Source: Zygnema cylindricum
Lineage: Eukaryota > Streptophyta > Zygnematophyceae > Zygnematales > Zygnemataceae
Length of the DNA: 48,539 nt
Reading direction: 5' to 3'
Assembly (NCBI GenBank): GCA_037447655.1
Contig: JBBHKE010002759.1
Span: 5,644-54,182 of the forward strand
Shown piece after piece: positions 34,401 through 44,229 of this stretch. The notes below the pieces were generated by a model. The model was not told where the DNA came from. It saw only the letters and a program-made list of their open reading frames with translations, and did not search any database. Both the position numbers and the translations under genes were made by a program. Each line of letters opens with the position of its first letter. The stretch's first letter is position 1.

Positions 34401-35582
34401 TATTGTGCCAATTTTTCCTAATTTGAAACCCTTTCTATGAGTTCTTATTTAACATTTTGTTCTTTCCAAAAGTTCACGTTTAACATTATTTCTCTTCTAT
34501 GAGTCTTTGTATCCACAAAAACTCTAATTCCAAATGATCCGCTTTTTATGCATTCACCAATATTGAAGTACCAACCAACTCTGAGACATGTCTTTATTAT
34601 TCTGCTAAAGAAAGAATTGACTTGTGTGAAACCACACCTGAATGGCCCAAAAGCAGCCTGTAATTCTTAATTTAAAAATTTACAACAGGGGTTCCAAAAA
34701 CAACATCAAACTATCTTTGTTTCAGTCCTCATGTTCACCAATAAGTTTATAAACATATTCAATTTAAATTAGGATCAAATATTTCGTTCATATTTTTAAA
34801 CTTTTATAGGTGTGATTTGCCATTTAAGTAGATATATACATAGCAAATTCAATAAACCTGCAATTCTGTGTCCCCCATTTGGACCAAAAATTGAGGAAGC
34901 CTCTAGGTAGTTTTTGACTAACCCACTTTCAACGAGAGCAACTGCCACCCTAGCAGACAAATAGATAATCTGACTGCACCCATGTGCATTCTGGACTCCC
35001 GTGAGTCCACAGCAAAAAGAATCACTGAAAACGCCCAACCAGGCGATTAGTTATGACAAGGCAAAAATGCCTATTTATACAGAAGCTCTCTCAAAGAGAG
35101 GCGGCTACCTACCATAATTCTATAAGTCCTAAACCCCTCTCACAACCCCTATCTATTGATGTACGAACCAATCAGAAGACTTTACAGTACAGGAAAGTAC
35201 TCAGGCCGATGTACTTTCTGTACGGCCGGTGTACGACAAGGCCATGGAGTGGACGTCTGTCTCCTCTGAACTTGTCCTCATGCTCCCCGGGATTCCCGCT
35301 TCCCAATGACATTGTGTCATGTGTCGTCATGTCATGTCACGTCTGCAAACCGCCAATGCGGCCATTCCGGGGTCTCGGCAATGATATGGACCGTCGGATC
35401 CAAACCGGCTTTAATTGCTAGCCGTTCAAAATAAATGTCCAGTACATTTGTTTCGTGCGCACTAAATTCCGTAACTAGGTTCTATGTACTCTATTTGTTG
35501 TACCGTTAATCGGATTAATGATCCTAGAAATGTTGAAGTAGTTATCAAACCCTATATATTCTAACGGACAACTACGACAGAA

Positions 35583-35652
35583 TGGTAAGGCGTGACGGCT
35601 ACGTACCGTCCTGCCGGTCGGAGGTTCAATTCCTGCGGGGCGCAACCTTTTT
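35583..35652 (+). promoter_or_regulatory. tRNA-like Pol III module in 3' LTR
   Basis: A-box-like TGGTAAGGCG (35583-35592). A perfect 5-bp anticodon-type stem GACGG/CCGTC encloses the 7-nt loop CTACGTA (35594-35610), with T in the conserved second loop position. The B box GGTTCAATTCC is at 35623-35633 and a T5 terminator at 35648-35652. There is no matching 5' acceptor strand. It is antisense to the element. Confidence 0.6.
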
Positions 35653-35709
35653 GTTAAAAGTGACTTAGGTCACTCTTTAGTCCCGCTTAAGGAGCTGAGT
35701 CCCGCTTAC

Positions 35710-35732
35710 GGAGCCGAGGCAGCCATGGCTCC
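35710..35732. other. conserved GGAGCC/GGCTCC hairpin in LTR
   Basis: GGAGCC pairs with GGCTCC around a loop containing AGGCAGCCAT. Equivalents occur in all four LTRs (24110-24132, 27388-27410 and 41086-41108), each about 60 bp beyond the tRNA-like module. Confidence 0.6.
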
Positions 35733-35877
35733 ATCGCCCTCTCTCTCCTTCAGTGACTACAACAAGTATGGAGGCTAGAGAGAGAAGGTGGAGGCAGGAT
35801 GCCTTGCTTTTTCTATTAGTTTATTTTAACTATTTAAGACCTAGAAAATACCTCTCCTAAATCTAATGATTTCAACA

Positions 35878-35890
35878 CTCCCCTTATTTT
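35878..35890 (-). promoter_or_regulatory. polypurine tract
   Basis: The minus strand reads AAAATAAGGGGAG directly before the 3' LTR (TGTTGAAA). This is the expected plus-strand primer site. Confidence 0.85.
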
Positions 35891-36448
35891 CTAGTCTGAT
35901 TTTAATTTCTCTTTTAATCCACTTTTTTCTCTACAGTACTTTAGCTTGGGAGATGGCACAGGCTTTGTTATCATATCAGCTACCATTTCCCCATCACTCC
36001 TATACACCAAATTCACAATTTTATTTTCTACCTTTTCCCTCACAAAGCTCAATCTTATGTCCATATGCTTAGCTTTGAAATGATGTTTTGGATTGGCTGC
36101 AATTGGAATAGCAGCCTGATTATCACAAAACACTTCATGCACTCCCTTCTTCATGTACCCCAATTATTGCAACAAAGACTTCACCCACATCAGCTCTTTC
36201 ACAGCAGAACAAGAGGCCATGTATTCAGCCTCCATAGTTGACTGAGCAACAACCTTTTGTTGCTTGCTGCTCTAACAGCAAGCACCTTCCCCCACATACG
36301 ATACATACCCAGAAGTGCATCTTCTCATAGGTGCATCCCCATAACTGGCATCACTCTAAGTAGTGATGTTAGTGTGCTCCCCTCTCAAATGCAACCATAG
36401 ATCCCTAGTTCCCACCAAGTATCTCATTACTCTCTTGGCTGTTTCCTA
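35891..36448 (-). pseudogene. copia RNase H, with stops
   Basis: Reading ETAKRVMRYLVGTRDLW, then SDASYGDAPMRRCTSGYVS, QSTMEAEYMASCSAVKEL, FCDNQAAIPIAANPKHHF and KHMDIRLSF, ending TKPVPSPKLKY. This is a full copia RNase H. It has stops before ETAKR, before SDASY, before SSKQQ (each at a family Trp) and at LLQ-LGY. Confidence 0.9.
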
Positions 36449-37420
36449 GTCTCTCTTCATAGGATCATTAAGGCTCCTTCTGAGGACTCCAACTGCTGCA
36501 GCTATATCAGGCCTAGTACAATTCATAAAGTAAATCAAACTTCCTATAACCTGTCTGTAAGGAATGGACTTCATAAACTGCCTCTCTTCTAGACTCATCT
36601 GATCATTCAACATTATTACTCCTCCTTCTATACTCCCGTCACTTACTTTCTTCAAATCCATGGGAGTGGTACAACTGTTTGCCTTTTCCATCTGAAATTT
36701 CTCCAGCATATTTCCTATAACCTCTTTCTGAGTAAGTCTGATTGTCCTCTTCCCCCTATCTCTTTCCATTTGAATTCCCAGAATATACTTAGCCTCCCCT
36801 AAATCCTTCATGTCAAATCTGCTTCTAAGATCTTTCTTTAGCTTATTGATCTTTTCCATAGACTTACTCAAAACCAGCAAATCATCCACATAAATTGCAA
36901 TAAAAATCACACCATTCTCATCCTCAAACATATAAATAGAATGGTCAGAACTTATCCGAATATACCCCAAACTGGTAAGGAACTCATCTAGTTTCTTATT
37001 CCACTGTCTGGGGGCCTACTTCAGTCCATATAAGGACTTGATAAGTCTGCAGACTTTGCTTTCCTCTCCTTCCTCTACAAATCCTTCTAGTTGCCGCATG
37101 AAGATTTCCTCCTCCAGTTCACTGTTGAGGAAGGCAGTCTTTATATCAATCTGATGTATCTCCATGTCTTCCGCTGCTGCTAGACTAAGGAGAATCCTTA
37201 CCGATGGGAATCGGACTACCGCAGCAAAGGTCTCCTCATAATATATCCCCTCTTTTTGGGTGAACCCCTTTGCAACCAACCGAGCCTTATATCTCTCAAT
37301 GGTATTATCTGGGTTCAGTTTCAGTTTAAATACTCATTTACAACCAATAGGTTTTCGGTTTGGTGAACAGTCCACCAGCTCCCAAGTGTTTGCCTCCATG
37401 ATTGATGTCATCTCCTCATT
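36446..37420 (-). pseudogene. copia reverse transcriptase, nearly intact
   Basis: Motifs in order are VFKLKLNPDNTIERYKARLV (after a TGA at the family Trp), GIYYEETFAAVVRFPSVRIL, IDIKTAFLNSELEEEIFM, VCRLIKSLYGLK, a TAG at the family Gln, then APRQWNKKLDEF and the catalytic IAIYVDDLLVL box (YVDD at 36881-36892), and LGEAKYILGIQMERD. The catalytic residues are present and only two stops break the frame. Confidence 0.93.
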
Positions 37421-37422
37421 TA

Positions 37423-38820
37423 TGGCTCTGACCCATCTCTCTTTCTCCGGACTGCCCATTGCCTCCGAGTATGACTGAGGCTCATCTGGGTGAGAAAGCT
37501 TTGTTACCTTGTGAGCAGCCTGATTTTCTTGAAGTCTTTTGCTGCTCCTTCGTCCTCCCTCAAATTCTGAAGCTGGAATGGAGGGAAGTCTTGGATTCCT
37601 CCGCACTGTCTCATCAGCTCCCCTATCCATGGAAACCGGTTTTGACTCCTCTTCCTCTCTCTCCTCAAAGGGTGTAGGAATATGAGGAGATTCCGGTATA
37701 TCTCCCCCATCTTTGATCTCCCCTGAATCTGCAATCATGTTTTCACTAGTGTCCTTTTTGGGAAGATCAAAGTCCTCCTCACTCTCGGACTTAAAAATGA
37801 TTCTAATTTTCTTAGTGTATTTGAAGGGATCAAAAGACTTCCCTCCATCCATGACAACTAGATACTTTACCAGAATGATATCTTGTTTAGCTAAGTCATA
37901 GACTCTATATCCCTTGACATCCTCATCATATCCCACAAAATATCCCGGTTTCCCTTTAGCATCTAGTTTCTAGTTTTTCTTATCTGTGTCAAGACTGTAA
38001 ACTTGACTACCGAATACTTTCAAGTGAGAAATATTCGGTTTCCTTCCAACCCATCTCTCATAAGTGGTCATTCCTTTAACAGCTGTGGTGAGGACTCTAT
38101 TCTTAATGTAGTTAGCACAGTTCATGGCTTCTGCCCAAAATCTTCTTCCTATTTTCTTATCTGCCAACATGCTGCACACACTATCTTCAAACTCCGGTTT
38201 AGCCTCTCAGCTACCCCATTCTGTTCAGGATTATGTGGTACTGTTTTCTGATGCTGAACTCCCTCATCTCTCAAATAATCCTCAAACTGGTTAGAGGTGT
38301 ACTCTCCCCCATTATCACTCCTTATTCTCTTAATGGGGGTTCCGTGCAACTTCTCACTCCCGACTTTGTATTCTTTAAAGTATTTTGGTGTTTCAGACTT
38401 CGTTTTCAAGAAGTAGAGTGTAGAATATCTGGACCAATCATCAGTAATTGTCAACATATACCTTTTTCCCCCAACCGAAGGCACTCTGGCTGGTCCCCAG
38501 ATATCTGTGTGGACCAGATCTAGTACTTTCTCACCTCTATATGTGGCAGTTTTGGGAAAGGGAAGTCTGTGAGCCTTACCTTGGGTACAACCACTACAAT
38601 CATCCATCATCTCATTATCCCCAAACTGAATGCCCTCTACTACACCCAACTTCTTCATTTCCCTCAACCTATCAAAATGCACATGTCCCAAACGCTTATG
38701 CCAGATCATCAAGCTCGGGACACCGACATAGTAAGCACTCTTCTTTTCATTACTCAGGTTAAGCCAAAACATTCCTTGGCTACCCTTATCTGCTGTGAAG
38801 TAGACTTCATCTCAATACTT
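37423..38820 (-). pseudogene. copia GAG-pre-integrase and integrase
   Basis: HHCC zinc region: IWHKRLGHVHFDRL ... CSGCTQGKAHRLPF. Catalytic core: HTDIWGPARVPSVGG, RSDNGGEY and NGVAERLNRS, giving Asp, Asp and Glu with 35 residues between the last two. A one-base shift falls near 38175 and a TAG near 37971 (KKN-KLDAKGKPGYFVGYDED), where the related element has Trp. A charged, variable linker to RT follows. Confidence 0.93.
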
Positions 38821-38922
38821 AGCTGTAAAGACTCCCTTTCTAGTGAAGGTATCAAAATTCTTGTCATCTAACACAGAAGTAGACACAAGATTCTTACTCA
38901 ACTGAGGAATGTAGAGCACATC

Positions 38923-39258
38923 TTAGAAGGTGAGAATAGAAGTCTTACCCTCCACTACAACTTTCAGATCTACGGAACCCACTAGATATGTGGTAACTAC
39001 TCTCCCATCCCCATACTCTATTTCCACAGTAGGGATATTTCTTAGCTTAGTGAAGAGGTGCCTGTCACGACACATATGCATGGATGCACCTGAGTCGATG
39101 GTCCATCCCTCCTCTGGAGCTTTCCGTATGGCTCCAAGGGCACACTCTTGTTTCCGAGGGATCTCGTTCTCCTGTAGATTCTCGTCAAGAAGAAGCTCCC
39201 CATCCTCCTCCTCGGAGGACTCGTCCTCCTCGGTCTCTCCTTTCACTCGTGTGACCAC
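38923..39258 (-). pseudogene. copia aspartic protease
   Basis: EEGWTIDSGASMHMC with an intact DSGA active site (39085-39096), followed by VEIEYGDGRVVTTYLVGSVD. A TAA at 38923 interrupts TF-DVLYIPQLSKNLVS. The acidic stretch before the active site is the gag-protease linker. Confidence 0.92.
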
Positions 39259-39330
39259 AAGTGCTTTCTTCTTCCCTCCGGAAGAACCCCCTCCACGATT
39301 TTCTTGAAGCCTCAGCTCCGATAGCTTGAT

Positions 39331-40128
39331 GCAATCAGCTATGAAGTGCCCCGGCTTTTAGCAGAAATGACAAAGGCCCTTTGAAGTCCTTGGCTCTAAT
39401 GATTGGTCCTTTTCCCCTTTGAAGTTGTTGTACGGATTCTTCGGATCCTTCCTCCACCGATCCGTTCTGGCAGCTAGAGCTTGAACGCTCTTTCCCCCTC
39501 TTCGGATCTCAATGGTGTTCTCCTACACTAGTATCATTCGGACCACGGTGTTCCACTTCCAAGAACTATCCTCCATTTCTTGCACTCGGTACACTATATT
39601 TTCATACTCCTCTGGCAACTTCATGATGAGAGTGTTAACTTTCAACTTCATAGTGCCTGTCCATCCGGCACTTTCCATTTCCATGTACAGACAAGAGAGA
39701 TCGTTGCAATAGTCCAACATCTTTCCTCCTTTGAAAGTGTAACTCATCAGCCTTTGCTTAGCCAGCTGGAGCTCCTGAATGGTTCCAGCTCTATATATCT
39801 CCACTAAGGTCATCCACAACTCCTCGGCCTTGAAGATGTGAAGGTGAGAAGTCGCCAAAGCTTGGGTGAGACGCCTCAGAATAAAGTGCATGGCATTCAT
39901 GTTGGTGTACTCCCACATCTGAATGTCATTTTTCTTGGTCTTCACGGCCACCGCTCCGGGTGCCATGGCAATAGGAGTGAGAGGTGTCTCCTTTCCTTTC
40001 CCCTTTTCGGACACACCGCTGTCCCTATCATCTATCTCCTCCGTTGGAGCAGATCCTGCTGCAGAAAACCTCACTTCTCCAAGCCCTGGTGGAGTTCTTT
40101 GAGATGGAGGTTTCACTTGGCCACTCAC
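39331..40128 (-). pseudogene. copia gag with CCHC zinc knuckle
   Basis: A gag-like helical domain (AMHFILRRLTQALATSHLHI, EELWMTLVEIYRAGTIQELQ, MKLPEEYENIV) is followed by one zinc knuckle, CHFC-KPGHFIADC (39331-39372), with a TAA at the position after the second Cys. A TAG also occurs at 39523. The open frame begins at a GTG at 40126-40128, preceded by ATT and an upstream stop, so the original ATG may have mutated. Confidence 0.88.
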
Positions 40129-40221
40129 AATACCCCACTATCGTTTCTCACATAATGCCCCTGTCATCATAGCTTCCTAGTAAATGAACCCTGATTTGTT
40201 AAACATGGGCACCCTAGTGGG

Positions 40222-40234
40222 TGGGCCCATAACC
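40222..40234 (-). promoter_or_regulatory. primer-binding site, half-tRNA initiator Met type
   Basis: The minus strand reads GGTTATGGGCCCA directly after the 5' LTR. This is complementary to TGGGCCCATAACC, the anticodon stem-loop of initiator tRNA-Met (CAT anticodon), and not to a tRNA 3' end. Drosophila copia and yeast Ty5 use the same half-tRNA mechanism. Confidence 0.8.
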
Positions 40235-41253
40235 TGCAATTCTGTGTCCCCCATTTGGACCAAAAATTGAGGAAGCCTCTAGGTAGTTTTTGACTAACCC
40301 ACTTTCAACGAGAGCAACTGCCACCCTAGCAGACAAATAGATAATCTGACTGCACCCCTGTGCATTCTAGACTCCCCTGAGTCCACAGCAAAAAGAATCA
40401 CTAAAAACGCCCAACAAGGCGATTAGTTATGACAAGGCAAAAATGCCTATTTATACAGAAGCTCTCTCAAAGAGAGGCGGCTACCTACCATAATTCTCTA
40501 AGTCCTAAACCCCTCTCACAACCCCTATCTATTGATGTACGAACCAATCAGAAGACTTTACAGTACAGGAAAGTACTCAGGCCGATGTACTTTCTGTACG
40601 GCCGGTGTACGACAAGGCCATGGAGTGGACGTCTGTCTCCTCTGGACTTGTTCTCATGCTCCCCGGGATTCCCGCTTCCCAATGACATTGTGTCCTGTGT
40701 CGTCATGTCATGTCACGTCTGCAAACCGCCAATGCGGCCATTCCGGGGTCTCGGCAATGATATGGACCATCGGATCCAAACCGGCTTTAATTGCTAGCCG
40801 TTCAAAATAAATATCTGGTAAATTTGTTTCGTGCGCACTAAATTCCGTAACTAGGTTCTATGTACTCTATTTGTTATACCGTTAATCGGATTAATGATCC
40901 TAGAAATGTTGAAGTAGTTATCAAACCCTATATATTCTAACGGACTACTATGAGAGAATGGTAAGGCGTGACGGCTACGTACCGTCCTGCCGGTCGGAGG
41001 TTCAATTCCTGCGGGGCGCAACCTTTTTGTTAAGAGTGACTTAGGTCACTCTTTAGTCCCGCTTAAGGAGCTGAGTCCCGCTTACGGAGCCGAGGCAGCC
41101 ATGGCTCCACCGCCCTCTCTCTCCTTCAGTGACTACAACAAGTATGGGGGCTAGAGAGAGAAGGTGGAGGCAGGCTGCCTTGCTTTTTCTATTAGTTTAT
41201 TTTAACTATTTAAGACCTAGAAAATACCTCCCCTAAATCTAATGATTTGAACA
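40235..41253 (-). repeat. 5' LTR of complete copia element
   Basis: 1019 bp, matching 34859-35877 except for about 24 substitutions. It contains the tRNA-like module at 40959-41028. Confidence 0.95.
40959..41028 (+). promoter_or_regulatory. tRNA-like Pol III module in 5' LTR
   Basis: The same layout as at 35583-35652: A-box-like 40959-40968, stem-loop 40970-40986 identical to the other LTR, B box 40999-41009 and T5 at 41024-41028. Both LTRs keep every functional base of the module. Confidence 0.6.
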
Positions 41254-41258
41254 AAACC

Positions 41259-41521
41259 AAATTTGTGGGTTATATGTCCTTGTGCAATTATCATAATTAT
41301 AACTTTATTGGCCACAAATTACTGTCGTGCACAATACCACCATGAATTTCTTATTGAGCATAAATGTTGACGTAAAAAAAAAAAATCAAAAAAAGCGAGA
41401 TCATTTTCATGGAGAAGAAATTTGTTATTGGTGCGTATCTTGTCAAAAGAGTGTTAGAATCAATGTTGTAATCGGCCGTCGCGGATTGTCGCACGGCCAG
41501 CAAGCTTTGTGGTTACGAGAA
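41259..41521. other. spacer between two copia elements
   Basis: 263 bp of unassigned sequence separating the minus-strand element from the plus-strand element. Confidence 0.6.
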
Positions 41522-41526
41522 GTTAG

Positions 41527-42025
41527 TGGTCCAGGTTGGTCATTAAGTTTTGCTGTACGTTTTTGTTGTACCCTGGTCTCGCGAAGATTTAGTTTGGTCT
41601 CGCGAAGATTTAGTTTGGTGATGACCAGGTATTATGTCGGTTGGTGTGTACGGTATTTATGTTCGTCTTGTCGGTATGTTTTGGTTTTTGATCGTACGTG
41701 TGTTTAGTACTTTAGTACTATGTCGTTTCGCGTATAGACGCGATTTGATTTGTAGGCGCTTCGTGCGCACTTTATGTTTAGTTTGTTTTTTCCTTATAGT
41801 TTGATAGTGTGACGTTTCACTTGCAGTACTATATACTGCAGCTTAGGGGGAAAGGGAAGTTAATCTTTTATAGGAGAAAATGTTAGGGGGAAAGGGAAGT
41901 TAATCTTTTATGGGAGAAAAAGTCTATGAAATATATGGCCTTTGTGGACAGCTCTCTCTCGTGTGAAATGTTTTGAATGCTTCCGTTGTAGTCTTGCACT
42001 CTGAGTTTTGTGTGAGATCCTATCA
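41527..42025 (+). repeat. 5' LTR (499 bp) with two internal duplications
   Basis: Starts TGGTCCAGGTTGG and ends GATCCTATCA. A 21-bp unit is doubled at 41575-41616 and a 40-bp unit at 41843-41922. The 3' LTR has each only once, which explains the length difference. Confidence 0.92.
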
Positions 42026-42027
42026 AG

Positions 42028-42040
42028 TGGTATCGGAGCC
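42028..42040 (+). promoter_or_regulatory. primer-binding site, initiator tRNA-Met 3' end
   Basis: TGGTATCGGAGCC lies 2 bp after the LTR. It is the usual plant copia site (TGGTATCAGAGC) with one difference. Confidence 0.88.
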
Positions 42041-42084
42041 TGTGTGCTCCTTTGAGGTATAGAAGGGTGGCTAGTTTGGCTGCC

Positions 42085-43405
42085 ATGGGGAGAAAGAAGA
42101 AAAATACCCCTTCTCCTATGATGTCTTCTTCTTCTACGCTGATTCTTCAACCTCCGGATCCGGATCCTCCGGATCCAACCGAATCCGAATCATCGTCGGA
42201 TCCGGAAGTAGAAACTCAATTTGCTTTTACCGGCAAAACTTTTGAGGAAGCCGTTCTGATTGATCCGTTTGGACAAAAGAAGAGAATGAGGGGAAAAAAA
42301 AGGAGGGAGATGACGCGATGGAAGATCGTCTTCAAAAACTGATGGATGGTCTTTTCCAATATGTTGATCAACGGATCTCGGAGACGAACCGTGTCACGAG
42401 ACCTCCATTTTTCGGAGATCCCATTCCGACACAAAGCGTCGTTGATACGGAAGGAGATGAGGAGGAGATGAGGGAATCGATTCGCAAGGGGAAACTTCCC
42501 ATCGATGATGATTCCGATCTTGATGATTGGAGTGAAGGGGACGAGCAAGTTGAATCTATGTCCGGAAAAATTGTCATCTTCAATGGGACGAATTATAAAT
42601 CGTGGAAGAAATATATGAAGGGTCAAATTAAATTAAAACGCCTTTGGAAGGTGGTAAAAGGGGTGGACAAGATGCCTACCTCGGATCGGAGAGCTTATCG
42701 GGTATGGACGAAGAAAAATCTTTCCGCCGTAGGCGGTTTATTTCAATCATGTAGCACTTCGATTCACGATTTATTTCTTACCCGAAGATTCGCCCATGAT
42801 TGTTGGGTGGCCCTTGAAAATCATTTTGAGAAGAGTCTTCAAAACAAGGGGCAACATATTTATACCGATTATACATCCTTCAAAGTGAAACCAAATGAAT
42901 CGATCGATGAGGCCGCAAAGAGATTTAATATTATCATTGAGCAACTCGCAAATATGGGGAAATTTCTTGAAGAGAATGATAAGGCATCGGTCTTCACCCA
43001 TGCCTTACCGGAGAAAATGATACACTTAAGGGACATTCTCTTATCGAGGGATTCGAACACCTTGGACTCGATCATTACATTCCTTAAATCGACCGAGTCG
43101 AATCGCCCCGAGCTCATCGAGGGGAACCGAACCGACAACACCGGAAACGCCCGAACTAAATTATTTTCGGGGAAGAGGAGGAAGCAGAGGGGGAAATCCG
43201 CGAGGAAGAGGGGGAAGAGGACACGAAAGGGCCGGGAGATCTCCTTCCCAGCCCAAATATTCAGATCTGACCAATATTGCCTGCTTTCAGTGCGGCAAAC
43301 TTGGTCACATGGCGGCTTCTTGCCCGGATAAGGAGCGTCAATGTCATTTTTGCGGGAAATGGGGCCATATAAGCCCCCAATGTTACTCGAAGGCCGAAAA
43401 TAGAG
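42085..43405 (+). pseudogene. copia gag (UBN2-like) with two zinc knuckles
   Basis: The ATG at 42085 is in a strong context (GCCATGG). The first ~70 codons are in one frame. A shift at the AAAAAAAA run near 42295 moves to the frame with IVIFNGTNYKSWKKYMKGQI, KRLWKVVKGV, ALENHFEKSLQNKGQHIY and ANMGKFLEENDKASVFTH, typical of copia gag. A second, opposite shift between 43080 and 43170 restores the original frame just before CFQCGKLGHMAASC and CHFCGKWGHISPQC. Two tandem CCHC knuckles are present, compared with one in the other element. Confidence 0.9.
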
Positions 43406-44229
43406 GCGGCGGTGGAAGAGGAGATCGCGGCGGTAGAGGAGACGGCGGCGGCCGATACGGTGGTCGTGGCGAAGGTCGTTTTGGCGGCCGCGGTGGCCGT
43501 GGAGGCCGCCATGGAAGAGGAGGAGGACATTTTATGGGCGACGATCAATTTGAAGAAGAAGGAGAAGGCGCGCATATATTTTCGGTCCTTAACTTGTCGC
43601 TTGATTTGTTGGCAGGTGCTACGCAACAAGAAAAAGAATGGATAATTGATTTTGGCGCGTCACACCATGTTTGTACTGACGGGTCACTCTTTGACAAATT
43701 CCGCAAATTCACGGTACCAAAACGAATCACTATCGCAAGTGGACAAGTGATTTCGATAAGTATAGTGGGTACTGTACGTTTGGATTTACCAATTTTGGAC
43801 GCAAGTGGCATAGAAAAAGTGACGCAAACCCAACTAACAAATGTTTTGTACTTACCTGAAGGCTTAGTGAACCTTCTCAGTGTACCGCAGATACAAAGAG
43901 CGGGCGTTAGCGTAATCGCATATGGCGACTCCACAACAAAAATTGTACGTTCTGATGGTGTATTAATAGGCGAAGGAGAAGTTACGGATTTTATGCACAG
44001 TCGGTTGAAATGGCGTCGGCCAAAAACTTCCCCCCAAAATTCCGGTAGAATTATTTTGCAAATATCTGAATTGAAAGGCGATCTATCTTTGTGGCACCAC
44101 CACATGTGTCACACATCCGAGGGGAGTTTACGACGCATGATTAAAAATGGAAGTGTAAGGGGATTGGACTTGGCGTCGGGGGAGAAAATTAACAGGTGCG
44201 AGGGATGTAGTAAAGGGAGACAAATCTGA
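43406..44229 (+). pseudogene. copia Gly/Arg-rich linker, protease and GAG-pre-integrase
   Basis: An RGG-rich linker (GRGEGRFGGRGGRGGRHGRG) leads to EWIIDFGASHHVC. The active site reads DFGA where the family has DSGA or DTGA, so the protease is probably inactive. LWHHHMCHTSEGSLRRMI and CEGCSKGRQ form the HHCC zinc region. A TGA at 44227 interrupts the chain, and the same frame continues after it (KPHRAKDPTHRSKH). Confidence 0.9.

Larger units (their letters stand above)
34859..35877 (-). repeat. 3' LTR of complete copia element
   Basis: 1019 bp, starting TGCAATTCTG and ending TTTCAACA on the plus strand, identical in length to the LTR at 40235-41253. Confidence 0.95.
34859..41253 (-). mobile_element. 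complete Ty1/copia LTR retrotransposon, minus strand
   Basis: A 6395-bp element with perfect AAACC target duplications (34854-34858 and 41254-41258), two 1019-bp LTRs, a primer site, a polypurine tract, and gag, protease, integrase, RT and RNase H in copia order. The LTRs differ at about 24 positions by eye (about 2.4%), with no length change, so the insertion is fairly recent. Despite this, pol carries one shift in integrase and about a dozen stops, several of them at Trp or Gln codons, so this copy cannot make its own polyprotein. It may have moved using proteins from another copy. Confidence 0.96.

Noticed and set aside
35583-35652. A genuine tRNA gene (loop reads an ACG anticodon)
   Set aside because: The 5' acceptor strand does not pair with the 3' part, the T stem has a mismatch, and the copy at 24001 lacks the anticodon stem. 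It is called tRNA-like only.
36273-37972. Reassigned genetic code (TAG or TGA read as Trp)
   Set aside because: TGG codons are used normally throughout the same elements and in the SUD1-like exons, and stops also occur at Gln, Glu and Lys positions. Decay explains it better.
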